Origin: Hyaloraphidium curvatum
Taxonomy: Eukaryota; Monoblepharomycota; Hyaloraphidiomycetes; Hyaloraphidiales; Hyaloraphidiaceae
Direction: 5' to 3'
Assembly: GCA_025558095.1 (NCBI GenBank)
Contig: JAIVFI010000041.1
Coordinates: 124,001 to 188,000 of the forward strand
DNA length: 64,000 nt
Within the stretch, counting starts at the first letter, position 1. Each line of letters starts with the position of its first letter. The position numbers and the translations under genes were made by a program. Below are positions 37,681-49,223 of the stretch, piece after piece. Below the pieces are notes generated by a model. It saw only the letters and a program-made list of their open reading frames with translations, was not told the origin of the DNA and did not search any database.

Positions 37681-40133
37681 ATGGCAGCCGCGGGAACCGT
37701 AGCTGTTCCTCCGTACCCGCGGGATGTGCCGCTCAAGCAGATGGCGGACCTCGCGGCGGCGAGGAAGCGCGCGTCGCTGGACCCGGAGAAGATGACGCCA
37801 CTCCTTTACACCCCGGAGGCCATGGCCAAGCGAAAGCGGGCTCTGGAGATTGTTTCTGGCGAGAAGCTCTTCCTGGACGCCATGGACCAATGGTGCGGCG
37901 TTTGCGGAGGCGGCGATTCATGTCCGCCTGACTCTTGCCGCTGGAGGCACTTCCTCGGACGCACGGAGCAGATGAAGCTCATCATGCCGGTCATGAAGCG
38001 ACTGGCGGAGATCAAGCTTGAGAACGGCTTTTCCAGGGAAGACATGCTTTACCTCTACGGAATCCTTGGTGAGGCTGGATATCCTCTTGGGAGACACTCT
38101 TCACTGACCGTCCGCGGCCCTGCCTTCAGGTTTCAGCATGCCGATATTCAACCACGAGCAGACTTTCTTCGCCGCCGGTCTTACCAGCAACGCCACTCCC
38201 GAGCAGCTCGAAGACTGGGGCCCCAGGGGAGAGGAATACAGATTCTGGGGCGCTTATGCGCAGACAGAGCTTGGACACGGCTCGAACATCTCGGCCCTGG
38301 AGACCACCGCGACCTACGACCCAGCGACGCAGGAGTTTGTGATGGACACGCCGACGCTGAGCGCCACGAAGTGGTGGTAAGCAGTTGTGTAGAGCCCATG
38401 TCGGCCATCGCTGACAAAGCGACAGGATTGGAGCGCTGGGAACCATGGCGACGCACGCCCTCGTGATGGCGAGGCTCATCATCAAGGGCAAAGAGTACGG
38501 CACCGCTCCGTTCATGGTTCCGATCCGCGACATGAAAACGCACGAGCCGCTTCGCGGGGTCTGGTGCGGCGACATCGGTCCCAAGATCGGCTCCTCGACG
38601 ATCGACAACGGCTTCCTGCGCCTGGACCACGTGCGGATCCCGAGGGAGAACATGCTTTCCCGAAACTCTTCCGTGACGCCTGCGGGAGAGTTCGTGAAGC
38701 CGAAGCACGAGAAGCTGTTTCTCGGCGGCATGCTGGTCCGCCGCACGGAGATCACCGCCGGCGCAGCAAGGGCCTTGGCGAAGGCATGCACCGTGGGCGT
38801 CCGCTATGGCGAGGTGCGCAGGCAGAACTGGGGAATCGGAGCGGGCGGGAAGCGGAGCGGGGAAGAGGCCGCAATCATGGGTTATCCGATGGTTCAGATG
38901 AGAATCCTGCCTGGTCAGTCATGGTGTGACCTATTCTCGTCCACGCCTGACAGCTCCTTCGCTTACCAACAGCTCTGGCCGCGGCGTACTCCTTCAACTT
39001 CGCCGGATCCTTCCTCGTCAACTACTTCACCAACTACAGGTCGCAGTTCCTCAACGCGAAGGACGACAGCTTCTTGGATACCTTGTCCGACTTCCACCCG
39101 ACCTTGAGTGGTCTCAAATCCTACTGGTTCGGCGAGCGTATTGTTCCTTTTGGCACCCTAGCTCACTATCGCTATATGCAGCACCACCGTCACGGCAGAC
39201 TTCATCGAGGACATCCGTCGGTGTCTGGGCGGCCACGGGTACTCTTTGGCTGCGGGACTTGGTGATCTCTACCGGAACTACGTCAACACAAACACGGTCG
39301 AAGGAGAGAACGTGCTCATGACCCAGCAGGCGGCCAGGTACCTCATGAAGATTGCCCGTGGCAACAAGGCTAGCAGGGAACGTTTGTCGCAGAGCCCGGC
39401 TACTGCGTACCTCGCTCGCCTGTTCGAGAGGGATCCGCCTTGCAGCATCCAGTCTGAGGAGGGCTTCGCAGATCCGAAGGTCCAGATCGAAGCCTTTGGC
39501 CACCGCGCCCGGCGTCTCGTGGAGGAGTGCTTCGAGGCGGTGAACCGCAACAACGGGGACATTGGATCTGCAGCGCCCGAAGCCTTCGCGGTCAGCGTGG
39601 CGCACACTCAGAACCTGATCGTGACGCTCTTCTGGCAAAAGCTCGAGGAACTCGAGAGGAGCGGCACCGCAGACCCGGCGTGCTCGAAGGCGCTGCGGAG
39701 CCTTGCCGTATTGAACGGGCTTTACCTCATGCAGAAGCATGCCGCCGAGTTCCTGGAAGACGGCTACCTGAATGGAAAGCAGATCAAGATGATCCGCAGC
39801 AGCCGTAGGTTTACGTTTTACTTCTCGAATGATTTCGCTGAAGCATTTAACGCACTAGTGCACGCCCTCCTCCCGAAGATCCGCACGGATGCCGTCGCCC
39901 TTGTCGACGCCTGGGACATTTCGGATCTAGAGCTGCAGAGCCATCTCGGACGCAAGGACGGTAACGCGTACGAGAGCTACTTCCTCTGGGCATTGAAGGA
40001 GCCGGTGAACAAGGGCAAGGGCGGCAAGGGCGTCATCGACGGGTACGAGCAGTACTTGAAGCCTCTGCTGAGCGGGGAGGTCGCCGACAAGGCGAAGCGG
40101 ATCCGCGAGAGCAAGGGCAATGCCAGGCTATAA
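37681..40133 (+). CDS. Peroxisomal acyl-CoA oxidase
   Basis: Exons 37681-38068, 38130-38376, 38426-38913, 38973-39126 and 39182-40133 (2229 nt, 742 aa); introns are 49-61 nt. It makes trans-2-enoyl-CoA and H2O2 in the first step of peroxisomal beta-oxidation. The FAD-binding region is YAQTELGHGSNISALETTA and the CxxGGHGYS-type block is RRCLGGHGYS. The catalytic Glu lies in NTVEGENVLM. The C-terminus is NARL, a weak SKL-like (ARL) peroxisome signal. A frame extends to a GTG at 37633, but the ATG is at 37681. An odd Cys-rich insert near residue 80 (WCGVCGGGDSCPPDSC) is not usual in the family and could bind a metal. The 3' end is 25 bp from the convergent amine oxidase. Confidence 0.92.
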
Positions 40134-40158
40134 TGTCACATGTTGCACAAAGCTTATG

Positions 40159-41850
40159 TTAATGAAGCTTGCGAAGAAAAGATGCTACGTCGCGGCCAAC
40201 CACCAATCCGGTTTCGATTGCGCCGTCGATGAAGCCCTTCCAGCCCTCGCTATAGTCACCGTTGGCAAAGAACATACCGTTCCCGTGCTTTGCCCGCAGT
40301 GCGATGTCGTGTCCGCTAGACCAGAACTCGGGTCCGTGGAATGACCATGTGCCCATCGAGTATGGGTCGTGGGTCCAGTTGTGGAAGGTGTAGGCCGAGA
40401 CGGGCTGTGAATCGCTGGTTCCGAAAACAGACAGGTCAGGGAACGACTTGAAGAGCCCATCCATGATCCGCTCCGGATCGTGCTTTGCTTCCAGCTCCGG
40501 ACGGTAGACGCTGGGCAGCGAATCGACGATCCCGCGGGCGCAGCCGAAGCCTACAAGAAGAGCTCCGCCGTCTCCCGTTCGCTTATCGCCCATACTCATG
40601 TGGAAGACAGGAGCGTTGTCGCCGAATCCTGCTGCAAAGCCCGATGCCGAAGGCGGTATGCCCGAGGCTGCGGTTGAGTGCGCAATGACCTTGTAGCCCT
40701 CCCCAGTGTGCGGTTCGCCGATAGCGGCAGCTTTTGCCGTGGACAGAGGCGGGCTGAACGAGACCTTGTGCAGAACATTGTGAGGAATCGTGATGATAGT
40801 TGACCGGGCTTTGAAAGCAACAGCCTCCGCGGGGTTGGACGGTGTCGGAGTTGCGAGGGGGTTCAAAGTGGTCGAAAGTGTCACGACCCCGTCAGCTTCC
40901 GTGACGGAATCGACGACACGATCGAAGACGAAATCGATCTTTGCCCCCGCAGACAAGGCGTCGTCCAGGATGTGGCCGAGCAAGTTGGTGGTTCCATGCT
41001 TCAGCTTCCAGACGCCGCCGGCCTCGACCAGCCCCTCCACCGTGTGCCCGGGAAGCGAGAACCAGCGCCACGCTTCAACAAAGCCCATCTTCTTGGGATC
41101 GGGTTGCAGCGCCAGCGAGGACATGTACGCGAGCACGTAGTCGGCCTGCTTTCCATTGATCTTGCCGGCCTTGAGCAGCTGCTCCACCCGGTCCCCGACG
41201 GATAGCGCATCCCATTTGGCGAGCCCCTCGGCGTTCAGGTCGCTCGTCGAGAGCGTGAACGGCTGCGGAATGTCCTTACGGCCCAGGAAACCGTCGACGT
41301 CAAAGAAGGCGACGAGGGCCTCGTCGTAAGATGGGTCGTATTCGACACGGGAGAACGTCGTGTGGGTGTCCCCGGGTTCGACAAACGTGAGCGACGTTGC
41401 GCCGGGCTTGAACAGGGACTCGCTGGCGACGAGAGAGTTCCTCAGGCCGTAGCGCGTGAGCTCGGCAAAGACATGGGGCTGCGACACATGCACCCATGTT
41501 CCGCCCATCTCGACTTTGGTCGTTCCTTGATCGCCTCCCCAGGGGAGCTCTGCCGTGAAGGTGCGTCCGCCGATCCGGTCGCGGGCTTCCACCACGAGGA
41601 TGCTCTTCACGCCCCGCCAGGCCAGCTCCCGGAGCGCTGTGAGGCCCGCAAAGCCAGCTCCGACAACGATGCAGTCGTAGACGTCCGAAGACGCGTCCGT
41701 GACGTCGACAGAGGGCGGTTTCGAGGCAGCGGATGTCGGAATGCCGAACGAGCCCTTGAAGGCGCCGGAACCAGCGTCAAGCAGAAACGTCGTGCCATCC
41801 CGGGTCGACGGAGGGACGGACGCGCCGCCGGACGACACCGAGGGTGCCAT
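40159..41850 (-). CDS. Flavin-containing amine oxidase (MAO-like)
   Basis: Intronless, 563 aa. It oxidises primary or polyamine-type amines with FAD. The FAD fold is CIVVGAGFAGLTALRELAWRG (about 59-80), followed by ARDRIGGRTFT. The C-terminal flavin and aromatic-cage block is MFFANGDYSEGWKGFIDGAI. The insertion domain and the motif GGTWVHVSQPHV are typical of monoamine oxidases. No covalent-flavin SGGCY-like Cys is seen near the end, so FAD is probably non-covalent. About 55 disordered Ser/Pro residues precede the core. There is no clear PTS1 (ends RKLH). The start is divergent from PPT1 with 171 bp between. Confidence 0.9.
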   Translation of the reverse strand: MAPSVSSGGASVPPSTRDGTTFLLDAGSGAFKGSFGIPTSAASKPPSVDVTDASSDVYDCIVVGAGFAGLTALRELAWRGVKSILVVEARDRIGGRTFTAELPWGGDQGTTKVEMGGTWVHVSQPHVFAELTRYGLRNSLVASESLFKPGATSLTFVEPGDTHTTFSRVEYDPSYDEALVAFFDVDGFLGRKDIPQPFTLSTSDLNAEGLAKWDALSVGDRVEQLLKAGKINGKQADYVLAYMSSLALQPDPKKMGFVEAWRWFSLPGHTVEGLVEAGGVWKLKHGTTNLLGHILDDALSAGAKIDFVFDRVVDSVTEADGVVTLSTTLNPLATPTPSNPAEAVAFKARSTIITIPHNVLHKVSFSPPLSTAKAAAIGEPHTGEGYKVIAHSTAASGIPPSASGFAAGFGDNAPVFHMSMGDKRTGDGGALLVGFGCARGIVDSLPSVYRPELEAKHDPERIMDGLFKSFPDLSVFGTSDSQPVSAYTFHNWTHDPYSMGTWSFHGPEFWSSGHDIALRAKHGNGMFFANGDYSEGWKGFIDGAIETGLVVGRDVASFLRKLH

Positions 41851-42021
41851 TGCTTCGAACGCAGCTCAATGACGGTCGGTTTTGACAAGCGTCGGACGGC
41901 GGGACGGAAGCGCGAAGGGACTCCCTGCCTGACTCCGCCTCATTCCGATATCGCCGTCTTCTCCGCTACGCAAGCTCCTTGCTCATCGCTCGAAGCTGCT
42001 CTGATTCATTGAATCGGCGAA

Positions 42022-43082
42022 ATGCGATCGGTGATTTCGTTGGTGGCGGTCGGCTTGGCCGCCTTGGCCCCCGCTGCGCTTGCCCGGCCGGCGACGAAAC
42101 CGCCCTCCGCGACTTTGCCTGTCGTCCTCTGGCATGGCATGGGCGACAGCGGGGACTCGGACGGCATGGCCTCGGTGGCGTCGATGATCCAGGACGTCGC
42201 CGGGTCGGACGTCTACGTCGCCTCCATCTCGCTCGGCGACGACGACAAGCGCGCGAGCTTCTTTGGGGAGGTTAACGAGCAGGTGGACGCAGTCTGCGAA
42301 TTGCTCGCCGAGGACGCGGAGCTGCAGGGCGGCTTCATCGGCATCGGGTTCTCGCAGGGCGGGCAGTTTCTCCGCGCCTACGCGGAGCGCTGCAACGACC
42401 CGCCGCTGAAGACCCTGATCACCTTCGGCGCCCAGCACATGGGCGTGGCCTCCCTGCCCGGCTGCCCCGACGACGACAGCTCGGTCGCGTGCTCGATCGC
42501 CAGGAACCTCGCGCTGCGCGCCGTCTACTCGGACTTTGTGCAGTCGCGCGTGGTCCAGGCCCAGTACTTCAAGGATGTCTCGCGCTACGACGAGTACCTG
42601 GAGAAGGTCAAGTTCCTGCCCGACATCAACAACGAGGGCGAGGAGAAGAACGACGTCTACAAGAAGAATCTTGCGTCGCTGGACAAGCTGGTCCTGATCA
42701 TGTTCACCAACGACACGACTGTGATTCCGAAGGAGAGCGCTGTAAGCCCTCATTCCGGCCACTCGAACGCCCCTCCTAACCACGTCCCGCCTGCCAGTGG
42801 TTCTCGTTCTATGACCTCTCCGAGGAGAAGGTGCTCACGCCGATGCGCGACCTGCCCATCTACAAGGAGGACTGGATCGGCCTCAAGGCGCTGGACAAGG
42901 CCAAGAAGATCGACTTTGTCGAATGCGTCGGCGGTCACATGCAGATCTCCGAGGACTTCTTCACGGACGTCGTGCGGAAGTACATTGGCAACGGAGGAGG
43001 CAAGGGCGGCAACGGTGCCAGGCGGTTCGTCACCAAGACCGTCCGACTCGGAACCGAGGAAGCGCTCGAGATTCAGCAGTAA
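42022..43082 (+). CDS. PPT1: Palmitoyl-protein thioesterase
   Basis: Two exons, 42022-42741 and 42798-43082 (56-nt intron GTAAGC...CTGCCAG), 334 aa. It removes thioester-linked fatty acids from proteins during lysosomal or vacuolar turnover. A signal peptide (MRSVISLVAVGLAALAPAAL) is followed by the oxyanion block LWHGMGDSGD. The nucleophile Ser is in GIGFSQGGQF, Asp in the segment FTNDTTVIP and His in CVGGHMQI. Length matches human and fungal PPT1 (about 300). The intron lies between the acid and the His. The C-terminus continues with a Gly/Lys-rich linker. The stop is 61 bp from the convergent reductase-hybrid-cluster gene. Confidence 0.93.
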
Positions 43083-43143
43083 CGCCACTGCGGGGCATCA
43101 TTATGTATGGTAAACGAATCGATTACAGATTCAGATTTTTCGC

Positions 43144-46100
43144 TCAGGCCTTGCCCTCCATCTGCTTGAGGTCCTCGAGCGCGTTGCCGGTCGCCTTCAG
43201 ATCGAACTTGTCGACGAGGAACTGGAGCGCAGCGGGGCGGACAAAGGCAGGGAGGCGGGGGCCGATCCTCACGCCGCGGAGGTTGAGGTGGAGCAGGGTA
43301 AGGAGGATGGCGACGGCCTTCTGCTCGAACCACGAGACGACGAGGTTGAGGGGGAGGTCGTTGACGCCGCACTTGAAGTGGTTGGCAAGAGCCACGGCGA
43401 TCTGGATTGCAGAATAGGCATCGTTGCACTGCGATGGAATGTCAGCATCCGTCAACCTTGCAATCCACCTGTAAGCTCACCTGTCCGAGGTCAAGGAGGC
43501 GGGGAATCCCGGTGTCGCCAATCGTCTGGTACTGCAGCTTGTCGCCGAGCACGCGGTACTTGCCGCAGCCCGAGGTGAGGACCACCGAGGTCGGGGGCAG
43601 GTTCTCCATCAACTCGCTGTAGTAGCTGCGCTCGCCCTCGAAGCCGTCGCAGCCGCCGACGTAGTAGAAGCGGGTGATGAGGCCCTTTTCGATGGCGCCA
43701 ATGACGGTGGGAGCCACAGAGAGCACCGTCTCGAGGGCGAAGCCGACGTTGTACGACTTGGCGGGCTTGCCGAAGGGGTCGAGAGGATACGTGTACTCGG
43801 TTTCACCCTCCTTGAATCCCGGCATTTGCTGTGCCTTCGCGATCACGGAGCTGAAATCGAAGCCGTTTATCGCCTCGCAGCCGGGAAACCCGACGGCGCC
43901 AGCGGTGAAAATGCGGTCCTTCATCTCCTCTTTCGGCGGGACGAGGCAGTTCGTCGTCATGACCACAGGGCCCGGGAAATGAGGAAATTCGACGGTCTGG
44001 AAGTGTTTCGGCGTGAGTGGAGACCTCCGAGAGGCCCAGTGCATGCAAACGCACCTGGCGCTGCCATGCGACACCAAAGTGACCAGCCAGGTTGCCGTAC
44101 TCGCGGAGCTTGGGGTAGCCGAAGGCCGGAAGCATCTCGCCGTGCGTGTAGACGTTGATGCCGGTGCCCTTGGTCTGCTCGAGCAGCTCCTCCAGGAACT
44201 TCATGTCGTGACCGGAGATGAGGATCGCCTTGCCGGGCTTGGGCGCCACGGGCACCACAGCAGGCGACTGAGCGCCGTGCGTGACGGTGTTGGCGCGGTG
44301 GAGCGTCCTGCGAGGAAGAGCGTTAGCGTGGGAGGGGGCTTCCCAACCCGCGCGGCATGCACTTACTCCATCGTGATGAGGTTGGCCTCCCCGCAGCGGA
44401 GCAGCATGCCGACCACCTTGTCCAGGTCGTAGGCGTCGGGTCCGATGAGGAACGCAAGGGCCTCGTTGACGTAGTCAAAGATTCGCGCATCCTCCTCGCC
44501 GAGGAGCACGGCGTGATCCGCGTACGCCGAAACGCCCTTCAATCCGTAAACCAACATCTCGGCGAGTCCCACGACGACGTCGTTCTTGACGGTGCGGAAC
44601 TTGGCAAGCAGGCCGACGAGCTCGCCCTTCTTGGCCAGCGCGGCGGGGTCCGTCAGGCCGACCGAGAGGTCGGGGATCGGGCACTTCTGCTGCGCGGCGC
44701 CGACGGCCTTGCAGATGTCGGCGTAGAGCTGGCCGCGGGACTTGGTGGCCTGGCCGACCTTGAGGATGTAGTCGGCGATCGCCTGGCTATCGAAGTTGAC
44801 GTTCGTGAGCGTCGAGAACAGGGCGAGCAGGGTGAAGCGGTCCGTCTCGCGGTCCTTGGCCTTGTCGGCGAGGGCGGCAGGCACGTTGCCCTTGGCGACG
44901 AGGGTGCGGATCTCGTGGTTGTACCAGCCGAGCCGCTTGACGACGTCGACGAGCAGATCCTGGAGGGCGGCGACCTCGGGGGTCTTGCCGCAGACGCCGA
45001 CGCTGGAGTCAGAGGAGCATCAGCATCCATCCCGAGCTCAAAGGAAAGGAGATTGCTCACGTCGTGCAGCCCTTGCCCTGGAAAGTCTGTTCACATTGCA
45101 TGCAGAGCATTTTCGCTCCCTCGAAGACGGCGGCGAGCGGCTTGTCCTGCTCGGCCTTGGCGGCGTAGTCCTTGAGCAGGTTCTGCGCAAAGAGGTTGAG
45201 GACAGGTCCGCGGGGAGAAAGGCGGCCGCGACCCACCTCGACGTCCACCTCCCTCGTGTACGCCTCCACGGTCCACCTGTTGGGCTTGCCGGGCACCATC
45301 TCCCCCTTGACCTCGGCCAGCTCCGCCGCGGCGGCCTGCGGGTGCACCCCCTTGACGGCGGCGATCGCTTCCTGGATCGACATCTCGACCGCCTGAGGGA
45401 CCACGCCGGCGGGGCCGGTGTAGACAAAGACGCCCTTGCTGTCGAGCAGGGCCTTGACGGCGGACTCGGACTTGCTCAGCGAGTCGGTGATGAGGCTGCC
45501 CTGGTCCATCGCGGCGGTAGAGAGCTGCATCCGCGGATCCGAGCGGTCAGCGATCCGACGCCACGCGCTGCATGCGGGCTAGGGGACCCACGTTGCACAC
45601 GCCCTGCGAGGCGTACTTCCCGAGCTCCTCCTCGAACACGAAGTCCTTGTCCGCGTGCCTGAACCCGTAGAAGAGCTCGATCGGCGCCACCTTCTTGCCC
45701 TGCGCCTTGAGCGCGGCCCAGTGCTGCACGAGCCCGCGGGCGACACCGATCCCCGAGCCGAGGCCGACGGCGACCACGGGCACGTCGGGCGAGGGCACGA
45801 GGATGGGGCTCTGCTGCACCTTGACCTGGACCTTGTCGCCGGGCTTGAGGGCGGCGAGGTACCCGGAGGCCAGGCCGACGAACTTCTTGGAGGGGTTCGA
45901 GAGCGTGGCCCAGACGTCGGCGGCGAAGACGAGGTCGATCTGGTTGGGCGAGGCCAGGGGGGAGCTGGCGATCGAGTAGTAGCTGAAAAGAAAGGGCGGG
46001 TCAGTGGGCGATAGATGCGCCCAGATCGCACGAGACGAACCGGGGCTGAAGCCTCGGCACAGTCGAAAGCAGCTGCTCGATTGACAACCTGGCCGACGGG

Positions 46101-47692
46101 AACTTTTCCATAGCATCCACGAACGAGAACACCTGCAAAGGGGGGAAAACAGTCAGCACCGAAGCGCTCGGAACCCGCACCCCGATCAACGCACCTCTCC
46201 GTTGGTCAGCTTCCCGTACTCGTTGCCCTCCTCCATCCCCTCGGCAACCTCCACCAGCCTCTCCTTCTCCTTGGGATCCGTCGCCATGACGCTCAGCGCC
46301 TCGAGGAAGCTCCGCGTCGCCAGACCCTGCAGCTCGAGCTCCTCGGCCAGCAGCCTGCGCACGGTGGTCGTGTGGCCCTGCGAGGGGTCGTCGACGCTCG
46401 TCACGCGCACGGACGAGTCGATGGTGGTGCCGCCAGGGAGGAGGATGGCGTTGTAGGCGCGGTCGACGAGCGCGGGGGGGTTGGTGGGCGTCACCTGAAG
46501 TGGGACAAACGGTGATCAGTCGATGGTGGGGCCCAATGAAGGGAAGGAGACGCACGAGGACGTGGCCCGCGACGGGGTAGCCGTCATTGGCCTCGATCGA
46601 CACCAGGCGGATCTCCTTGGCGGTGCCAGGCTTGGAGAGGACCTCGTTCGTCTTGACCGTCGCGGCCTCGAAGCCGGGCAGCGCGGCGGGCGAGAGGGCC
46701 GCGCCGGGGGCGGGCTGCACGCGGAACGAGACGGGGAGCGAGGCCGAGGTCGTCGCGGTCTGCCCGAGGGCGAACCTGGCCGATGGGAGAAGGAGATCAG
46801 CGATGATTTAAGGCGGGCTAACAGCGCGATGACGCACCAGATCGACTTGACGAACGGCCTGAAGGCGGCCTCGTGCCCGCTGCTCGAAAACTCGTCGCCG
46901 AAGCCGGCCGGCACGAGCTGCTTGGCGCCGAGCTCCTTCATGCGGGACTCGAGCCTCTTTGCGGCGACGTTGAAGTTGTCCTTGTTGGCCTTGTTTCCGA
47001 GGCCAAAGACGGCGAACTTGACGTTCTTGAGCAGGTGCGAGGCGGTCTGGGTGTCGGCGGACTCGAGGGCCTTCCAGAACGAGAGGGCTGCGAGGGATGG
47101 GAAGCGTTGATGGTGAGCGGCAGGCATCGGCGGTGATCAGGGGGAGGCGCCCACCGTTGTCCGGGAATTCGCCTGCAGGTGCATGGAAAAGGTGGGAGAA
47201 AAGGAGGACGGTTAGGTTCCGTTCGGCACAGCTGCAATAGCGGCACGACAAACCATTGTAGAATGTCGATGACATAAGGACGACGGTCCCCTCCTGCGAC
47301 AGGGCCGAGATGACGCCGCCGCGGGGGCCGGCCTGGGCGACAAAGTCGGCCATGCTCGAGACCCTGACCGCGATGCCGCGTGCCTTGGCGAACGAGGCGA
47401 GTACATGTGCGAATGCCTGCGTATTGCCGGTTTGCGATCCGTAGAGGACGAGCATGCGCGACGAGTCCTGCGGGCTTCCTGCGGGGGCGGCGGACGCGAA
47501 CGTGCGCGGGGCGCTCGTCTGGAAGGCGCGCACGGCGGCGGCGGTCGGGGCGCGGGCGAGGCGGGCGGGCGCGGGGCGCGCGCGCGGGACGGCGGCGGCG
47601 GGGCGCGCGGCATCCGCGGCGGCGGCGAGCGGGGCCGCGCGGGACGTCGCGCGAGACGCCGCGCGGGCCGAGGCCGACGACTTCGTCAACAT
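43144..47692 (-). CDS. Fusion of NADPH diflavin reductase with hybrid cluster protein (HCP), mitochondrial
   Basis: Twelve exons: 47254-47692, 47155-47172 (18 nt), 46838-47087, 46556-46775, 46195-46494, 46041-46132, 45592-45982, 45061-45524, 44367-45002, 44055-44307, 43481-43996 and 43144-43428, exactly 1288 codons (1287 aa). Residues 1-75 form an Ala/Arg-rich presequence (cleavage perhaps near RAFQTS). The flavodoxin runs from 80 ([10 protein letters not shown]), then a CPR-type FAD domain (PRYYSIASS) and an NADPH domain ([21 protein letters not shown]). HCP starts about residue 709: C711-x2-C714-x8-C723-x5-C729. Hybrid-cluster ligands are conserved: H992, E1024, C1038, C1137, C1165, C1194 and E1228. 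One exon (45061-45524) spans the end of the reductase and the start of HCP, so this is one polypeptide. Expected activity: NADPH-driven reduction of hydroxylamine or NO. Confidence 0.88.
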
Positions 47693-48204
47693 GGCGGCGC
47701 GGCCAGGAGAGAGAGGGGGTTGTGATGGAGGCGGCGGTCCCCGCCCCCGGCCTTTTGACTCGACGGCCGATCCTCATCCCCAGACCAAGTCACATCCGAG
47801 CAAGGAGGACACAAAAAGTGCACAGAAAGAATTTTCCTGCCCCGGAGCTAACGCAGAATGTCTCCAGGATTCCACTGCCGGACGGAAGGCTGGCGTTATA
47901 CGTTTGATGCAGCGTTGAAATGCTGGGGTGTTTGACGCCCTCACAGCCACTTCTGATCGGCGGGTCGGCGGCCGCGCGAGGCCTTCAACTGACCTCCGTT
48001 TCGTCGTCCTAGGAAATCGGGAGTCACTTGCCTTGCTCTATCAGTGGCTTCACGTGGTTGCTGCGCAGAAGCCCCGTTCCCCGGCTTGTTTGTTGGGCAA
48101 CCCAGCGGTCGCCGCGCGGGTGGATCCGACACGTCATTCCGTCATTCCGAAGAGATACTTATCTTCATCGCCCTTCAAACGCTCTCGCCGCTCCCGCCAT
48201 CTCG
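47693..48204. other. Divergent intergenic region
   Basis: 512 bp between the reductase-HCP start and the F-box gene start. Presumably it holds both promoters; no repeat or small gene is convincing. Confidence 0.45.
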
Positions 48205-49056
48205 ATGAACCGCAAGAGCCTGTGGGGCGGCTCCCTCCGCGTGCGCCGGCTCAAGCCCGCTCCCTGGCCGCCCGGCCGCCCCCGCCCGCGCCTGGTGCTT
48301 CCGTGGGAGGTGGCCGCGATAGTGCTGCGCTTTCTGGACCCCGCGTCGGTGCTCTCCGCCGCCCGCTCGTGCCGCATGTTCCACGACGTCGTCGGCTCGC
48401 GGGAGTACGACTTCTGGGATTCGTGGCTCCGCGCGCCCGCGGGCAACTTCGGGCTCGAACGCCGCCGCGCCTGGGACGCCGCCGCCGCGCTGGCCGCCAC
48501 CTTCACCGCCGTACCAGCCGAAATACGTGTGCCGGTCGCCGTGGCCCAGCTGGCCGCGAAGAAGTGTCAGTTCTGCTGCGCTTCACCCGGGATCCCAGTC
48601 GCGCCCTGGGGATGGAGGTGCTGCAAGGGTACCCACGCGGTTTGGGAGCTCCCCTGGGGCCTCGGCAAGAAGCACATGGCGGGCTTCCCGGCCGGCAAGA
48701 CGAAAGCTTTCTCCAAGGTCCACAAGCACCGCATCGAGTTCGAGGTCTACTCCAAGTTCACCGTCGAGCAGGCAGCGAGACGCCTCTGGGAGGTGCCGGA
48801 AGGAGCCAGCCTCGGGGAGCGCTACAAGGAGGGCGCCTGCAGGCGCAAGGCGCTGATCCGGACCAAGCTCGAGGAGAGGAAGCTTCTGCACTTTACGCAG
48901 CGCGTTTCCAAGATCGCGTTCGCCAAGATGCGGGAGCTCGAGCTCGGTGCGCCGTGGAGCGAGGTGGAGAGGTGCGTCGACGAGGCCGTGGACGAGTGCG
49001 AGCGGCACATCCGGGAGAAGAGGGCGGCGAGGCAGGGCGCACCGGCGGCTGCGTGA
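48205..49056 (+). CDS. F-box protein, 283 aa
   Basis: Intronless from the ATG at 48205. Residues about 31-75 are an F-box (VLPWEVAAIVLRFLDPASVL, then SCRMFHDVV). The rest is Trp/Cys-rich at first (KKCQFCCASPGIPVAPWGWR), then helical and basic (RKALIRTKLEERKLL, ECERHIREKRAARQ). The four Cys residues around 120-142 may bind a metal. The role is a presumed SCF substrate adaptor, the third F-box gene in this window. The frame reaches left to 48028, but that part is in the promoter and does not look coding. Confidence 0.72.
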   Translation: MNRKSLWGGSLRVRRLKPAPWPPGRPRPRLVLPWEVAAIVLRFLDPASVLSAARSCRMFHDVVGSREYDFWDSWLRAPAGNFGLERRRAWDAAAALAATFTAVPAEIRVPVAVAQLAAKKCQFCCASPGIPVAPWGWRCCKGTHAVWELPWGLGKKHMAGFPAGKTKAFSKVHKHRIEFEVYSKFTVEQAARRLWEVPEGASLGERYKEGACRRKALIRTKLEERKLLHFTQRVSKIAFAKMRELELGAPWSEVERCVDEAVDECERHIREKRAARQGAPAAA

Positions 49057-49223
49057 CCTAGGCCGTGGGGCGAGTCTCTTTCAGTCGGATCACATTCGGC
49101 ATTCTTTTTCGATGTTTCCCTCTGCGATCGATCGATGAACTGCTGCAATCTTGATCATTGAGGTTCTCGATGACAGGGCATTCTATGGGTTCAAAACTTG
49201 TTTCCGAAGAAGCCATCCCGCGA

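Noticed and set aside
39811-39861. Possible extra intron near the acyl-CoA oxidase 3' end (GTTTACG...CTAG)
   Set aside because: Removing it breaks the reading frame; the unspliced frame is continuous and protein-like.
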